DNA from: CAISIP01 sp043759735
Lineage (GTDB): Bacteria > Pseudomonadota > Gammaproteobacteria > Burkholderiales > Burkholderiaceae_C
Direction: 5' to 3'
Length of the DNA stretch: 64,000 nt
Assembly (NCBI GenBank): GCA_043759735.1
Contig: JAYUQC010000104.1
Coordinates: 14,285-78,284 of the forward strand
In this document: positions 1 through 8,683 of the stretch, in pieces
How the letters are laid out: every line of letters begins with the position of its first letter
How positions within the stretch are numbered: the first letter of the stretch is position 1
The notes under the pieces: model-generated
Databases searched by the model: none
What the model saw: the letters and a program-made list of their open reading frames with translations, nothing else
What the model was told of the DNA's origin: nothing
Made by a program: the position numbers and the translations under genes

Positions 1-801
1 AACAAAGTGCCTGGACTGGGCGCGGGGTTCCGGTTTTCGACCCTGGAAGAGATCGACGCACATTTCGGTTGCAAGCCGGGATATCTGGGATTGATCAATA
101 TGCGCAAGCCGGTACGAGTCGTTGCCGATCGCGAGGTCGCTGTCATGGCGGACTGGATTTGCGGTGCCAATGAGCCGGATTTCCACATCACAGGTGTCAA
201 CTGGGGGCGCGATCTACCCGAGCCGGAAATCGTGGCAGACCTGCGCAATGTCGTGGCCGGGGACCCGTCGCCCGACGGCAAGGGCGCACTGGCGATCGAG
301 CGCGGCATCGAGATAGGGCATGTCTTCTACCTTGGCACGAAATACAGCCGAGCCATGAATGCCACCTTTCTGGACGCCAATGGCAAGCCGCAGTTCATGG
401 AGATGGGTTGCTACGGCATTGGTATCACCCGGTTGCCGGCGGCGGCCATCGAACAGAACCACGATGCGCGCGGCATCATCTGGCCCGACGCGCTGGCGCC
501 CTTCACCCTGGTAATCTGCCCGATCGGTGCTGAACGCAGCCCGGACGTAAAAGCCGCGGCGGACGCGTTGTACGCGCAGTGCCTGCAGGCGGGCGTCGAC
601 GTGATCCTGGATGACCGCGGCGAACGCCCTGGCGCCATGTTCGCGGACTGGGAGTTGATCGGCGTGCCGCATCGTGTCACCATTGGTGATCGCGGACTCA
701 AGGACGGGCAAGTGGAGTACCAGCATCGGCGCGATGCGGAGTCGACCAAGGTGGCGCTCCATGCGGTGTTCGATTTTGTGACTTCCAGACTGGAGCAATG
801 A
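1..801 (+). CDS. proS: Prolyl-tRNA synthetase, C-terminal part (5' end outside window)
   Basis: Class II aminoacyl-tRNA synthetase that charges tRNA-Pro in the cytosol. The frame is open from base 1, so the gene enters the window already running and only about the last 266 codons are present. The visible part starts in the insertion (editing) domain, with FGCKPGYLGLI, as in bacterial-type ProRS. It then shows class II motif 3 (GCYGIGITRLPAAAIEQN) and the anticodon-binding domain (GVDVILDDRGERPGAMFADWELIGVPHR). The stop TGA overlaps the start of the next gene (ATGA), which suggests translational coupling. The family assignment is firm; nothing can be said of the N-terminal catalytic half. Confidence 0.95.
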   Translation, partial: NKVPGLGAGFRFSTLEEIDAHFGCKPGYLGLINMRKPVRVVADREVAVMADWICGANEPDFHITGVNWGRDLPEPEIVADLRNVVAGDPSPDGKGALAIERGIEIGHVFYLGTKYSRAMNATFLDANGKPQFMEMGCYGIGITRLPAAAIEQNHDARGIIWPDALAPFTLVICPIGAERSPDVKAAADALYAQCLQAGVDVILDDRGERPGAMFADWELIGVPHRVTIGDRGLKDGQVEYQHRRDAESTKVALHAVFDFVTSRLEQ

Positions 802-1472
802 CGGTTTTGCCAACGCGTTTCACATGTCCTGATGCGATTGCCCGGTCCGACGGCATCTCCCGGCGCGGTTACCTGGTGGCACTGGTCGGAGCTGGCCTGG
901 CGGGCGGGCTGCATCTGCCGGCACGGGCTGGCGGGCAATTGGAAGAGCCGCTGGTAGATTCCGTGCGTACCGCCTTGACGGCATCGATCAACAGCGCGCC
1001 ACCCCCGGCGCCCGAATTTGCCGATACACCGTCCCGCATCGACTATCTGCGTTGGCTCGGTGCGATGAGTACGCGGCTGCAGCGGCGCAAGGCGAACCTG
1101 GAAACCCGCACCGAGTTCCTGCAGACGGTCTGGTATGAAAGCAAGCGCGCCGGTCTTGACACGACCCTGGTGCTCGGGCTGATCCAGGTTGAAAGCGCCT
1201 TTCGCAAGTTTGCCGTGTCTAGCGCCGGCGCTCGCGGCTACATGCAGGTGATGCCGTTTTGGACCCGGGTTCTGGGGAGCGGCGACTCGTCTGTGCTGTT
1301 TCACATGCAGACCAACTTGCGCTTTGGGTGCGTCATTCTGCGCCACTACCTCGACCGGGAAGACGGCAACCTGTTTTTGGCGCTGGGCCGCTACAACGGT
1401 TCGCGGGGCAGGGCGCCCTATCCGCAGGCGGTGATCGGCGCCACCAAGCAGTGGGAGTACAACACCGCCTGA
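798..1472 (+). CDS. Lytic transglycosylase, SLT domain
   Basis: Predicted peptidoglycan lytic transglycosylase of 224 residues, cleaving the MurNAc-GlcNAc bond in the periplasm. The N-terminus has a twin-arginine-like segment (SRRGYLVALVGAGLAGG, residues 21-37) ending near PARA, so export by Tat or Sec is likely. The SLT domain occupies about 105-215: LGLIQVESAFRKFAVSSAGA carries the expected catalytic Glu132, followed by the GYMQVMPFW motif and an R-Y-N-G-S segment near the end. The start overlaps the proS stop by 4 bp. In Burkholderiales a transglycosylase commonly follows proS, which supports the start. The substrate preference is not visible. Confidence 0.88.
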   Translation: MTVLPTRFTCPDAIARSDGISRRGYLVALVGAGLAGGLHLPARAGGQLEEPLVDSVRTALTASINSAPPPAPEFADTPSRIDYLRWLGAMSTRLQRRKANLETRTEFLQTVWYESKRAGLDTTLVLGLIQVESAFRKFAVSSAGARGYMQVMPFWTRVLGSGDSSVLFHMQTNLRFGCVILRHYLDREDGNLFLALGRYNGSRGRAPYPQAVIGATKQWEYNTA

Positions 1473-1511
1473 ACCCGGACCGGGTCGCCCGACCGGGTCG
1501 CCCAGGCGTTG

Positions 1512-2507
1512 CTACTGAACGAAGCCGATGCTGCTCTTGCGTCCTGCCGGCCGGGGCAGGTCGCTGGTCCGCACGCAGTCGCGGTTGTCCAAGCGCGCAT
1601 TGCCGAACCCGGTCATCAGGGCCCGACGCATGTCGCGCGGGGCGAGTTCCGACAACAGGTCGAGCAGGTCGTCGCCGGGGTTGGGCTGGAATCGCTCGCC
1701 CCAACCATGTTCGCTGCGGATCGACCGGTACAGATTGCGCGCTATGAGCCGCGCCGCATCGGCGTCCGGCGGGTCGACCCAAAATACATTCATGCGGTTG
1801 CGGATCGGCTCGGGAATAGCGCGCTCATCGTTGGCGGTGGTGATCCAGATCACCTGGCTGGCGTCGATGGCGACTTCGGCGAACTCGTCGGTGAAATTCT
1901 GCGCCGTATCGTGTTCCAGCAGGCCATAGAGCGCGCCCAGCGGATCGTACTGGGCGTCGCTGCTCGCCTTGTCGATCTCATCTACCACGATGACCGGGTT
2001 GGCGTACTCGCCATCGACCAGCGCTTCGAAGACCTTGCCGGGCCTGGCGCCCTTCCACTGCGATGACGCGCCTGACAGCAGCCAACCCGCCGTCATGGAA
2101 CTCATCGGCACCAGCGTCATGCCCGTACCCAGCAAATCGGCCAGCTTGCGCGCAAAGTGCGTCTTGCCAATGCCGGGGGCGCCGAGCAACAACATCGGGG
2201 TCACTTCCAGGCCATCGTGGCTGTCCTGCGCCAGCGCGACATGGCGCTTCACATCGTCCAGTACTTCGTGGAAGTTGGGCAATGTCGCATACAGGTCGCC
2301 CATATCCGGCACGCCAGAGGGTTTGACCTGGAAGCGCTGCGGACCGCGTTCGAGCATGCGCTGGTAGGTGGCACGCAGCGTGTCGTAGTCGCGGTCGGCC
2401 AGCCCGTCGAGTTTACGTTGCACCTGATGTGGTTCGAACACCTGGCGCATCTGTGCCACGGGCAATCGAAAAGCCGGCGACCGGGAAACGGGCTTGTCTG
2501 ATTCCAT
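1512..2507 (-). CDS. Lon-like AAA+ ATPase without protease domain
   Basis: 331-residue AAA+ ATPase resembling the ATPase module of Lon. Walker A is GAPGIGKT (109-116), Walker B VIVVDEID (172-178), followed by a sensor-like ITTAN and arginines typical of the small AAA lid (SELAPRDMRRAL). The Ser/Lys protease domain of Lon is absent, so it probably acts as an unfoldase or remodelling factor; substrate unknown. I chose the ATG at 2507 (MESDKPVS) because AAGGAG lies 6 bases upstream; an upstream in-frame ATG at 2540 has no such site. It is last in the minus-strand series after grxD, separated by about 210 bases that probably hold its own promoter. Confidence 0.8.
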   Translation of the reverse strand: MESDKPVSRSPAFRLPVAQMRQVFEPHQVQRKLDGLADRDYDTLRATYQRMLERGPQRFQVKPSGVPDMGDLYATLPNFHEVLDDVKRHVALAQDSHDGLEVTPMLLLGAPGIGKTHFARKLADLLGTGMTLVPMSSMTAGWLLSGASSQWKGARPGKVFEALVDGEYANPVIVVDEIDKASSDAQYDPLGALYGLLEHDTAQNFTDEFAEVAIDASQVIWITTANDERAIPEPIRNRMNVFWVDPPDADAARLIARNLYRSIRSEHGWGERFQPNPGDDLLDLLSELAPRDMRRALMTGFGNARLDNRDCVRTSDLPRPAGRKSSIGFVQ

Positions 2508-2716
2508 GTCCGACTCCTTGTGCAATCGTGCTGGGATCATTCAATCACAGTACGCCTGCAGCGCAAATACGGAAATAGACGGTCAGCAGTGCATTTGTTG
2601 TGAACTTGCCACCCAATATGCAAAACTCCTCCTTGAGGATGCCACTCTGCGAAGGGACATGGTCCCCGCCCTGCAGTGCGCCATGACGGGCACTGCCGCA
2701 CCGCGACAGGTCCGAT

Positions 2717-3040
2717 TCAGCCTTGTTTGGTCAGCACCTGCAGCAGTTCGCCGTTCTCGTACATCTCCATCATGATGTCCGATCCGCCGACGAACTCGCC
2801 CTTGACATATAGCTGGGGAATGGTCGGCCATTGGCTGTAGTCCTTGATGCCGGCGCGAATCTCCGGATCTTCCAGCACGTTCACCGTCGTGATCTGCTTC
2901 GAATCCAGGCCGCAGGCCTTCAGGATCTGGATCGCCCGGCCCGAAAAGCCGCATTGCGGGAAACTGGCGTTGCCCTTCATGAAAAGCAGTACCGGGCTGG
3001 ATTTGACCAGTTCGTCGATGCGTTGTTGTGTATCGCTCAT
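2717..3040 (-). CDS. grxD: Monothiol glutaredoxin, Grx4 type
   Basis: 107-residue monothiol glutaredoxin that binds and delivers [2Fe-2S] clusters with glutathione and BolA-type partners. The signature CGFS is at residues 30-33, followed by the cis-proline loop WPTIPQLYV and GGSDI. The length matches the family. The start at 3040 (MSDTQQ) is preferred over the in-frame ATG at 3046 because the Shine-Dalgarno sequence AAGGAG is 7 bases from the former and only 1 base from the latter. It lies downstream of prmC in the hemA-prfA-prmC direction, a common Burkholderiales arrangement. Confidence 0.93.
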   Translation of the reverse strand: MSDTQQRIDELVKSSPVLLFMKGNASFPQCGFSGRAIQILKACGLDSKQITTVNVLEDPEIRAGIKDYSQWPTIPQLYVKGEFVGGSDIMMEMYENGELLQVLTKQG

Positions 3041-3123
3041 TTCCATGCTCCTTGATCAGCGTTGACCGGATTATTTCACCTTCCTGTGCCGCGTGTCGCG
3101 AACGACCTTGGGCAACACGGGTC

Positions 3124-3978
3124 TTACCCGGGCCATCGACCGCCGGTGCAGCGCCAATGGCCGGCCAGGTCGCGTCGATGGGACACATGAGGAAATCCCG
3201 CCTCGACCATCAATGCCTGGACCGCCGACCCCTGCTCGAACCCGTGTTCCAGCAATAGCCAGCCGCCGGGCGTCAAGTGCCAGGGCGCGCCAACCACGAT
3301 GGCCCGGATGTCGTTCAGGCCGTCCGGCCCTGAAACCAGGGCGATGGCGGGCTCATGCGCCAGCGCCCCAAGGTGCGGATCGCCCTGGGCCACGTAGGGC
3401 GGGTTGGACACGATGCAGGCAAAGCGACCGGTGACCGGTTCAAACCAGTTGCCATGCAACAGGGCGACGTCCAGACCCAGCCTCTGTGCGTTGGCGCGGG
3501 CCACTGCCAAAGCCGCTGCGCTGGCGTCCACAGCATGGACGGACAATGCCGGCAACGCCTTCTTGACGGCCAGTGCGACAGCCCCGCTACCAGTGCCCAG
3601 ATCGAGCAGTCGGCGTGGTGTTGAATCGGCATGCTCGGGATCGCTGCCGAGCACCGCAACGGCCCAGTCGACGAGGGTCTCCGTATCGGGTCTGGGTATC
3701 AACACCCTCGGGTCGACTGCCAGGCTCATGCCATAAAAATCCTGGTACCCGGTGAGGTAGGCCTGTGGCTCACCGGCACCACGTCGCGCAACCAGCTCGC
3801 AGAATCGTGTGTGGACAGGGTCCGACACGATCTCGTCGTCATGCGCCATCAACCAGGCGCGATGTCCGTGCAGCTCCGGGGCCGGGTATCCGAGCGCCAG
3901 CAACAGCAGCAAGTCGCAGTCGAGCTTGTCCAGCCCGGTGGATCGGGCAGTGGACAGAACTTGAGCGAGCGTCGGCAA
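3124..3978 (-). CDS. prmC: Release factor glutamine methyltransferase
   Basis: SAM-dependent N5-glutamine methyltransferase (HemK family) that methylates the Gln of the GGQ motif in RF1 and RF2. The 284-residue protein has an N-terminal helical substrate-binding domain with YLTGYQDFYG (75-84) and PRPDTE (95-100). The Rossmann motif I is LLDLGTGSGAVAL (124-136) and the catalytic NPPY is at 192-195. It lies 12 bases downstream of prfA, its substrate's gene, and is probably cotranscribed with it. Length and motifs are complete. Confidence 0.95.
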   Translation of the reverse strand: MPTLAQVLSTARSTGLDKLDCDLLLLLALGYPAPELHGHRAWLMAHDDEIVSDPVHTRFCELVARRGAGEPQAYLTGYQDFYGMSLAVDPRVLIPRPDTETLVDWAVAVLGSDPEHADSTPRRLLDLGTGSGAVALAVKKALPALSVHAVDASAAALAVARANAQRLGLDVALLHGNWFEPVTGRFACIVSNPPYVAQGDPHLGALAHEPAIALVSGPDGLNDIRAIVVGAPWHLTPGGWLLLEHGFEQGSAVQALMVEAGFPHVSHRRDLAGHWRCTGGRWPG

Positions 3979-3990
3979 AGTCGGTGGTCC

Positions 3991-5091
3991 TCAGGCCGTA
4001 GCGCCCAATTCCAGCGCCGCCAGCTGTTCGGCGGCCTGGGCCGACTGCAGCGCATGGACAACATCGTCGAGGTCACCTTCGATGATGGTCAACAGCTTGT
4101 ACAAGGTCAGGTTGATGCGGTGATCGGTCAGGCGGCCCTGCGGGAAGTTGTAGGTGCGGATCCGGTCACTGCGGTCGCCGCTGCCGATCAGGCTCTTGCG
4201 CTGCGCCGCGTCGTGCGCCGCACGCTCGGCACGATCCTTATCCTGGATGCGTGCCGACAGCACCTGCAAGGCCCGCGCCTTGTTGCGGTGCTGGCTGCGG
4301 TCGTCCTGACACTCGGCGACGATGCCGGTGGGCAGATGGGTGATTCGAACCGCCGAATCGGTCTTGTTGATATGTTGCCCGCCCGCGCCGCTGGCCCGGT
4401 AGGTATCGATGCGCAGATCAGCCGGATTGATCTGTACCGCCACCGATTCATCCGGTTCGGCCAGCGCGGCCACCGTGCAGGCGCTGGTGTGGATGCGGCC
4501 CTGGGTTTCGGTCGCCGGTACCCGCTGCACCCGGTGGCCACCCGATTCGAACTTGAGATCGCCATAGACGCCCGGCCCGACAATGCGCAGCACGATTTCC
4601 TTGTAGCCACCCAGTTCTGATGCGGACTCGCTGATGATCTCGATCTTCCAGCCGCGGCGCTCGCAGTAACGCGAATACATGCGCAGCAGGTCGCCGGCGA
4701 ACAATGCCGACTCATCGCCGCCAGTGCCGGCACGGATTTCCAGGAAGGCGTTGCGCGCATCGTCCGGGTCCTTGGGCAGCAGCATGCGTTGCAGCTCCGC
4801 GTCCAGTTGCGCCAGCTCGGCGCTGGCCGAGTCGATCTCCTCCTGGGCCATCGCCGCCATGTCGGCATCTTTTGCCGAGTTGCCGAGTAGCTCGCGTCCT
4901 TGTTCGAGGTCGGATTCGCGCTGGCGGTAGCGCTCCCATCGTCCCGCCACCGCCGCCACGTCGGAGTGTTCGCGCGACAACACCAGGAACTGCGCCATGT
5001 CCTGCATGATGTCCTCGCGTGAAAGCAGGAACTCCAGTTCGCCCAGCCGCGCCGTGTAGCGGTCGAGCTGCAGTCGGAAAAATGCTTTCAT
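3991..5091 (-). CDS. prfA: Peptide chain release factor 1
   Basis: RF1 terminates translation at UAA and UAG on the ribosome. The 366-residue protein has the stop-codon recognition tripeptide PAT (192-194), which is the RF1-type P-x-T rather than the RF2 SPF. The peptidyl-hydrolysis motif GGQ is at 237-239 within SGAGGQHINKTDSAVR. The C-terminal GLTDHR-like segment (GRLTDHRINLTLYKL) is present. It is followed at 12 bases by prmC, whose product methylates this GGQ, and preceded by hemA with a strong hairpin between them. Confidence 0.97.
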   Translation of the reverse strand: MKAFFRLQLDRYTARLGELEFLLSREDIMQDMAQFLVLSREHSDVAAVAGRWERYRQRESDLEQGRELLGNSAKDADMAAMAQEEIDSASAELAQLDAELQRMLLPKDPDDARNAFLEIRAGTGGDESALFAGDLLRMYSRYCERRGWKIEIISESASELGGYKEIVLRIVGPGVYGDLKFESGGHRVQRVPATETQGRIHTSACTVAALAEPDESVAVQINPADLRIDTYRASGAGGQHINKTDSAVRITHLPTGIVAECQDDRSQHRNKARALQVLSARIQDKDRAERAAHDAAQRKSLIGSGDRSDRIRTYNFPQGRLTDHRINLTLYKLLTIIEGDLDDVVHALQSAQAAEQLAALELGATA

Positions 5092-5151
5092 CGTGGTCGA
5101 TTGTTGGGTTGCCGGGCGAAGCTTGGCAAATTCGCGCGGCGGGTGATCCAG

Positions 5152-5193
5152 GCCCGGTCGTTACCGGGACGAGTGGCCCGGTAACGACCGGGC
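5152..5193 (-). terminator. Perfect 17-bp inverted repeat between hemA and prfA
   Basis: Arms GCCCGGTCGTTACCGGG (5152-5168) and its exact reverse complement (5177-5193) flank an 8-base loop. In the hemA transcript the hairpin begins 18 bases after the stop codon and ends about 60 bases before the prfA start. No T-tract follows on either strand, so a classical intrinsic terminator is unlikely; attenuation or 3'-end protection of hemA mRNA fits better. It is the strongest hairpin I found in the window. Confidence 0.55.
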
Positions 5194-5211
5194 ATTGGCA
5201 TGGGCGCGCAG

Positions 5212-6471
5212 CTAACGTTCCTTGCGCAGAAAAAAATGCTGCACGGCCGAGCCAGCCTGCTTGCGCGCATCGGAATCACCGGCACGCAGTTCCGCCATTG
5301 CGCCATGCAGCATCTTTTGCGTTAGTCCACGCGACAAGGCCTCCAGCACCACGTCCACGTCTTCACCCTTGGCCAGGAGCTTGCGCGCGCGCGCGATCTC
5401 GCTGGTACGCCATTCATCGGCCTGGGCGTTCAGTTGCTGGATCAGCGGCACCGACCCGCGCTGGTCGATCCAGTGCATGAAGCTCTGCACGCCCGCGTCG
5501 ATGATGGCTTCTGCCTGCGCTACCGCGGCCTGCCGGTTGGCACGACCGGTTTGCACGACCTGTGCCAGGTCGTCGACCGTATACAGGTAGACATCCTGCA
5601 GTTCCTTGACCTCGGGCTCGATGTCGCGCGGCACGGCCAGATCCACCATGAAAATGGGGCGGTGCCGGCGCCGCTTGAGCGCACGCTCCACCGCTCCAAG
5701 GCCGATGATCGGCAGCGTGCTGGCCGTGCAGCTGATGACCGCGTCGAATTCATGCAGCCGTTCGGGCAGATCGGCCAGCCGCATCACGGAGCCGGCCAAT
5801 TGCGCCGCCAGTTTTTCGCCACGCTCCAGTGTGCGGTTGGCCACCGTGATGGATTTAGGTTGGCGCGCCGAGAAGTGGGTTGCGCACAACTCGATCATGT
5901 CACCGGCACCGACGAAAAGCACCTTGACCTGACGCAGATCTTCGAAAAGCTGGCCGGCCAGGCGTACCGTCGCAGCCGCCATACTGATCGAATGGGCGCC
6001 GATCTCGGTTGACGATCGCACTTCCTTGGCCACCGCGAACGAACGCTGGAACATCTGGCTGAGCGTGGCACCCAGCGCACCGGCCTGCTGGGCGGCCCGC
6101 ACCGCTTCCTTGAGTTGCCCCAGGATCTGCGGCTCGCCCAGCACCATGGAGTCCAGGCCGCTGGCCACGCGAAACGCATGCCGCGCGACCAGTCCGTTTT
6201 CCAATGTGTACGTATGCGATCGCAATACCGATCCTGGTATGCCGCCCGACCGTGCCAGCCAATCCAGTGCGGGCTCGAACTGTGGCGTTTCACCGGCGCA
6301 GTAGATCTCGGTACGGTTGCACGTGGAGACGATGGCTGCCTCGGGAGGATGGGCCAGGGCCTGGCGCAAACCGTGCAAGGTCGGGACGATCTGTTCACTG
6401 GCGAACGCCAGCCGACCACGCAAATCCAGCGGTGCGGTGGTGTGGTTGATGCCTAGTGCCCAGACTGCCAT
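5212..6471 (-). CDS. hemA: Glutamyl-tRNA reductase
   Basis: NADPH-dependent reductase converting glutamyl-tRNA to glutamate-1-semialdehyde, the first committed step of the C5 heme pathway. The 419-residue protein begins MAVWALGINHTTAPLDLR. It carries the catalytic cysteine at 51 in STCNRTEIYC, an NADP-binding GAGDMIELC segment and the C-terminal dimerisation helix region. It is the first gene of the minus-strand hemA-prfA-prmC-grxD run. A TATAAT on the minus strand at 6495-6490 lies 19 bases upstream of the ATG, but I cannot match it with a -35 box. Confidence 0.97.
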   Translation of the reverse strand: MAVWALGINHTTAPLDLRGRLAFASEQIVPTLHGLRQALAHPPEAAIVSTCNRTEIYCAGETPQFEPALDWLARSGGIPGSVLRSHTYTLENGLVARHAFRVASGLDSMVLGEPQILGQLKEAVRAAQQAGALGATLSQMFQRSFAVAKEVRSSTEIGAHSISMAAATVRLAGQLFEDLRQVKVLFVGAGDMIELCATHFSARQPKSITVANRTLERGEKLAAQLAGSVMRLADLPERLHEFDAVISCTASTLPIIGLGAVERALKRRRHRPIFMVDLAVPRDIEPEVKELQDVYLYTVDDLAQVVQTGRANRQAAVAQAEAIIDAGVQSFMHWIDQRGSVPLIQQLNAQADEWRTSEIARARKLLAKGEDVDVVLEALSRGLTQKMLHGAMAELRAGDSDARKQAGSAVQHFFLRKER

Positions 6472-6509
6472 AAGAGTGTGTTTGCCAGGATTATAAAATT
6501 CGCAGCACC

Positions 6510-6788
6510 ATGGGTGTTCTGGGATTTATCAATCATGTGCTGAACTTTGCCGCGCCGGCACTGGCATTGGCATTTGTCTTGCCGGTTTTGGGCCGCAAGA
6601 TGCCGATGGGTCGCGGCACTGCAGTTGGCATGTTGGCTCAGATGGTGGTCCTGGCGCTGGTCAACATCGTGGTTCTGATCGCCGGATTGTTGTTTTTCGG
6701 CCGCGACGGCAAGATGGTCACCTATGTGTCCATGGTGGCGGCCTGTGCGACGACGCAGTTCCTGATGGTCGGAGCCTGGCGGCGCTGA
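6510..6788 (+). CDS. Small membrane protein, function unknown
   Basis: 92-residue hydrophobic protein with three predicted membrane segments (about residues 10-28, 40-62 and 70-88) and short basic loops (LGRKMPMGRG, FFGRDGK). I recognise no motif and assign no function. It is divergent from hemA, with only 38 bases between the two start codons, so any promoters must overlap. No clear Shine-Dalgarno sequence precedes the ATG. Composition and hydrophobic periodicity look like a genuine gene rather than a chance frame. Confidence 0.6.
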   Translation: MGVLGFINHVLNFAAPALALAFVLPVLGRKMPMGRGTAVGMLAQMVVLALVNIVVLIAGLLFFGRDGKMVTYVSMVAACATTQFLMVGAWRR

Positions 6789-6821
6789 GGCTGCAGTTGC
6801 AATTGTCGGTTTCCGGAGCGT

Positions 6822-7712
6822 CTACAGCGCCGTTGGTAGCGCCAGGCCGCCGACCGGCCAGTTGTCGGTTTCAGACATCGACACCCGGTCGCGACCGGCC
6901 GACTTGGCCCGGTACAGCGCGATGTCGGTCCGCTTGATCAACTCATCCAGCGACACCGTCTGTCCCGGCGCCACTCCGGCCGCACCCAGGCTTGCAGTGA
7001 CCTGGACTTCCTGGCCGCTGATGCGGATCCGGGGCGGCGCGAAAATGGCCTGGCGCACCCGTTCGGCCAATTGCTGGGCCTGTGGCAATGGTGTGTTGGG
7101 CAGCAGCATGATGAACTCCTCACCACCCCAGCGGGCAAGCAGGTCAGTAGTGCGCAGCGCGCGCTGGCAGCGACGGGCAACTTCGATCAGCACTTCGTCA
7201 CCCGCCAGGTGCCCGAAAGCGTCGTTGATACCCTTGAAATGGTCAAGGTCCAGCACCAGTAGCGCCAATGGTTGCTGGTGGCGTCGTGCCAGGTCCAGCT
7301 CGCGCTGCGCAGCAGGCATGAACCGACGCCTATTGCCCAAACCAGTCAGCGCATCCTGCATGGCCATTTCGTTGACCGCCTTCCATGCGCGTTCCAGTGA
7401 CGCGACCAAAAAGAAGCACGCCCCACCGAAAACCAATGTCAATGGCAGTGGCACGACCAGGGAAATCCAGAAAGCGTTGCCCATGCTGGTGTGCCCGAGC
7501 ATGCGCAAAATCAGCCAGGTCATGCCCATTGATCCCAGCGAACTGAGCGCGGCCAGCAGGACGGTGGCGCGCAAAACGCCGGTCTGGCACACCCATACGG
7601 AAAAACGCCGAAAAAGCGGCGGATAGTCGATGTTTTCGGCGTTGGGCGGCAGGCTGACTGTCATGGCATTGGCCGACAGTGCTGAATCGTTGGTCTTCGC
7701 CGCAATGGGCAC
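6822..7712 (-). CDS. Membrane-bound diguanylate cyclase
   Basis: 296-residue GGDEF protein, predicted to make cyclic di-GMP from two GTP. Two membrane segments lie at about 45-70 and 80-104, with no large periplasmic domain between them. The GGDEF domain runs from about 118, with the active-site loop GGEEF at 196-200 and an intact inhibitory I-site RTTD (187-190) five residues before it. Catalytic activity with product feedback is therefore expected. The flanking genes (a convergent membrane protein and the ugp operon) give no clue to the input signal. The exact start is uncertain because of a second Met at residue 17. Confidence 0.9.
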   Translation of the reverse strand: MPIAAKTNDSALSANAMTVSLPPNAENIDYPPLFRRFSVWVCQTGVLRATVLLAALSSLGSMGMTWLILRMLGHTSMGNAFWISLVVPLPLTLVFGGACFFLVASLERAWKAVNEMAMQDALTGLGNRRRFMPAAQRELDLARRHQQPLALLVLDLDHFKGINDAFGHLAGDEVLIEVARRCQRALRTTDLLARWGGEEFIMLLPNTPLPQAQQLAERVRQAIFAPPRIRISGQEVQVTASLGAAGVAPGQTVSLDELIKRTDIALYRAKSAGRDRVSMSETDNWPVGGLALPTAL

Positions 7713-7942
7713 CGTTCACTAGGGGAGTGCCTTGGATGCTTGGCGGCAGGCCGATCGAGATTCATGTGGCGTCGCGGTCAGGTCGGATGGGCGAATTGCG
7801 CAATCATATTCGCCCAGGCCCGGAACCAGTGTCGGGCACAGGACAATGCGTCATCAAATTGAGTCGACTCGGCCGAATTTGGGCAAAATTGTTAGCCATC
7901 GGTGAAACGGGTCAGGCGCGCGCTGGCCCGTGGAGACTGGTT

Positions 7943-8683
7943 CTAGTCCGGCGGGAACAGGTCGACCCGGTCGGTGATGATACCGTCGGTCTTCAGGTCC
8001 AGCAGGTATTGCGCGACCGGTTCGTCGTTGACGGTGTAACTCAGGCAGCGCAACCCGGCTTCGTGCGCTGCCGAAACGGCGGCGCCGTCCCACAAGCCGT
8101 AGTGGCACACGATCGCGACACATTGCAGGCGTCGCGCTATATCAAGCCAATCGGCGCGCGCACTGTGCAGCAACAGCCCCCGCGGCAGATTGGGCGCGAT
8201 CGCCTGCGCGCCTTCAAGGGCCTCGATGTCGAACGAGGTCAGCAATGGTGGCGCATAGGCTCCAGCCCATAGTCGGTCAGCGTGTCGCCCGACAACTTCG
8301 CCCGTATGGCGCTCGGTGCCCGGGGTCGGCTTGATTTCGATGTTCAGGAACAGGCCGTTGGTCCGACAAAAACGCGCGACGTTCTCCAGGCAGGGCAGCG
8401 GCTCACCCGCATACCGGCGCGAATGCCAACTGCCGGCGTCGCGCTGCGCAAGAGCCTGCCAGTCTTGCGTGCCGCCGGGCCCTGAGCCGTTGGTGGTACG
8501 TTCCAGCGTTGCATCGTGCATCAGGAAGGGCACATCATCCTGGCTGAGCTTGACGTCGCACTCGAACATCCGGTACCCATGACCGGCGCCGAGTCGGAAT
8601 GCCGCCAGCGTGTTTTCAGGCGCCAATTTGCCGGCGCCCCGGTGCGCGATCCAGCGCGGGTAAGGCCAGGGCGCAAGAGTCAC
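7943..8683 (-). CDS. ugpQ: Glycerophosphodiester phosphodiesterase, UgpQ type
   Basis: 246-residue GDPD enzyme, probably cytosolic, hydrolysing glycerophosphodiesters to sn-glycerol-3-phosphate and an alcohol. The catalytic signature is WIAHRGAGKLAPENTLAAF near the N-terminus, followed by ECDVKLSQDD and FLMHDATLERTTNG, with IEIKP further on. The frame extends upstream, but I place the start at GTG 8683, which overlaps the ugpC stop by 4 bases (GTGA) and gives the normal family length; no signal peptide is present. Last gene of the ugpBAECQ operon, so it acts on imported glycerophosphodiesters. The next 230 bases downstream (7713-7942) show no gene. Confidence 0.92.
   Translation of the reverse strand: MTLAPWPYPRWIAHRGAGKLAPENTLAAFRLGAGHGYRMFECDVKLSQDDVPFLMHDATLERTTNGSGPGGTQDWQALAQRDAGSWHSRRYAGEPLPCLENVARFCRTNGLFLNIEIKPTPGTERHTGEVVGRHADRLWAGAYAPPLLTSFDIEALEGAQAIAPNLPRGLLLHSARADWLDIARRLQCVAIVCHYGLWDGAAVSAAHEAGLRCLSYTVNDEPVAQYLLDLKTDGIITDRVDLFPPD

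Noticed and set aside
2560..2650. Strong AAGGAGGAG on the minus strand near 2630 with a possible 23-codon TTG-started leader peptide
   Set aside because: The start codon is weak, spacing is long and the peptide has no recognisable feature; recorded only as a curiosity.
6490..6497. TATAAT/TATAAA in the hemA divergent spacer as paired promoters
   Set aside because: Neither strand has a -35 element at suitable distance, and on the plus strand the start would leave almost no leader.
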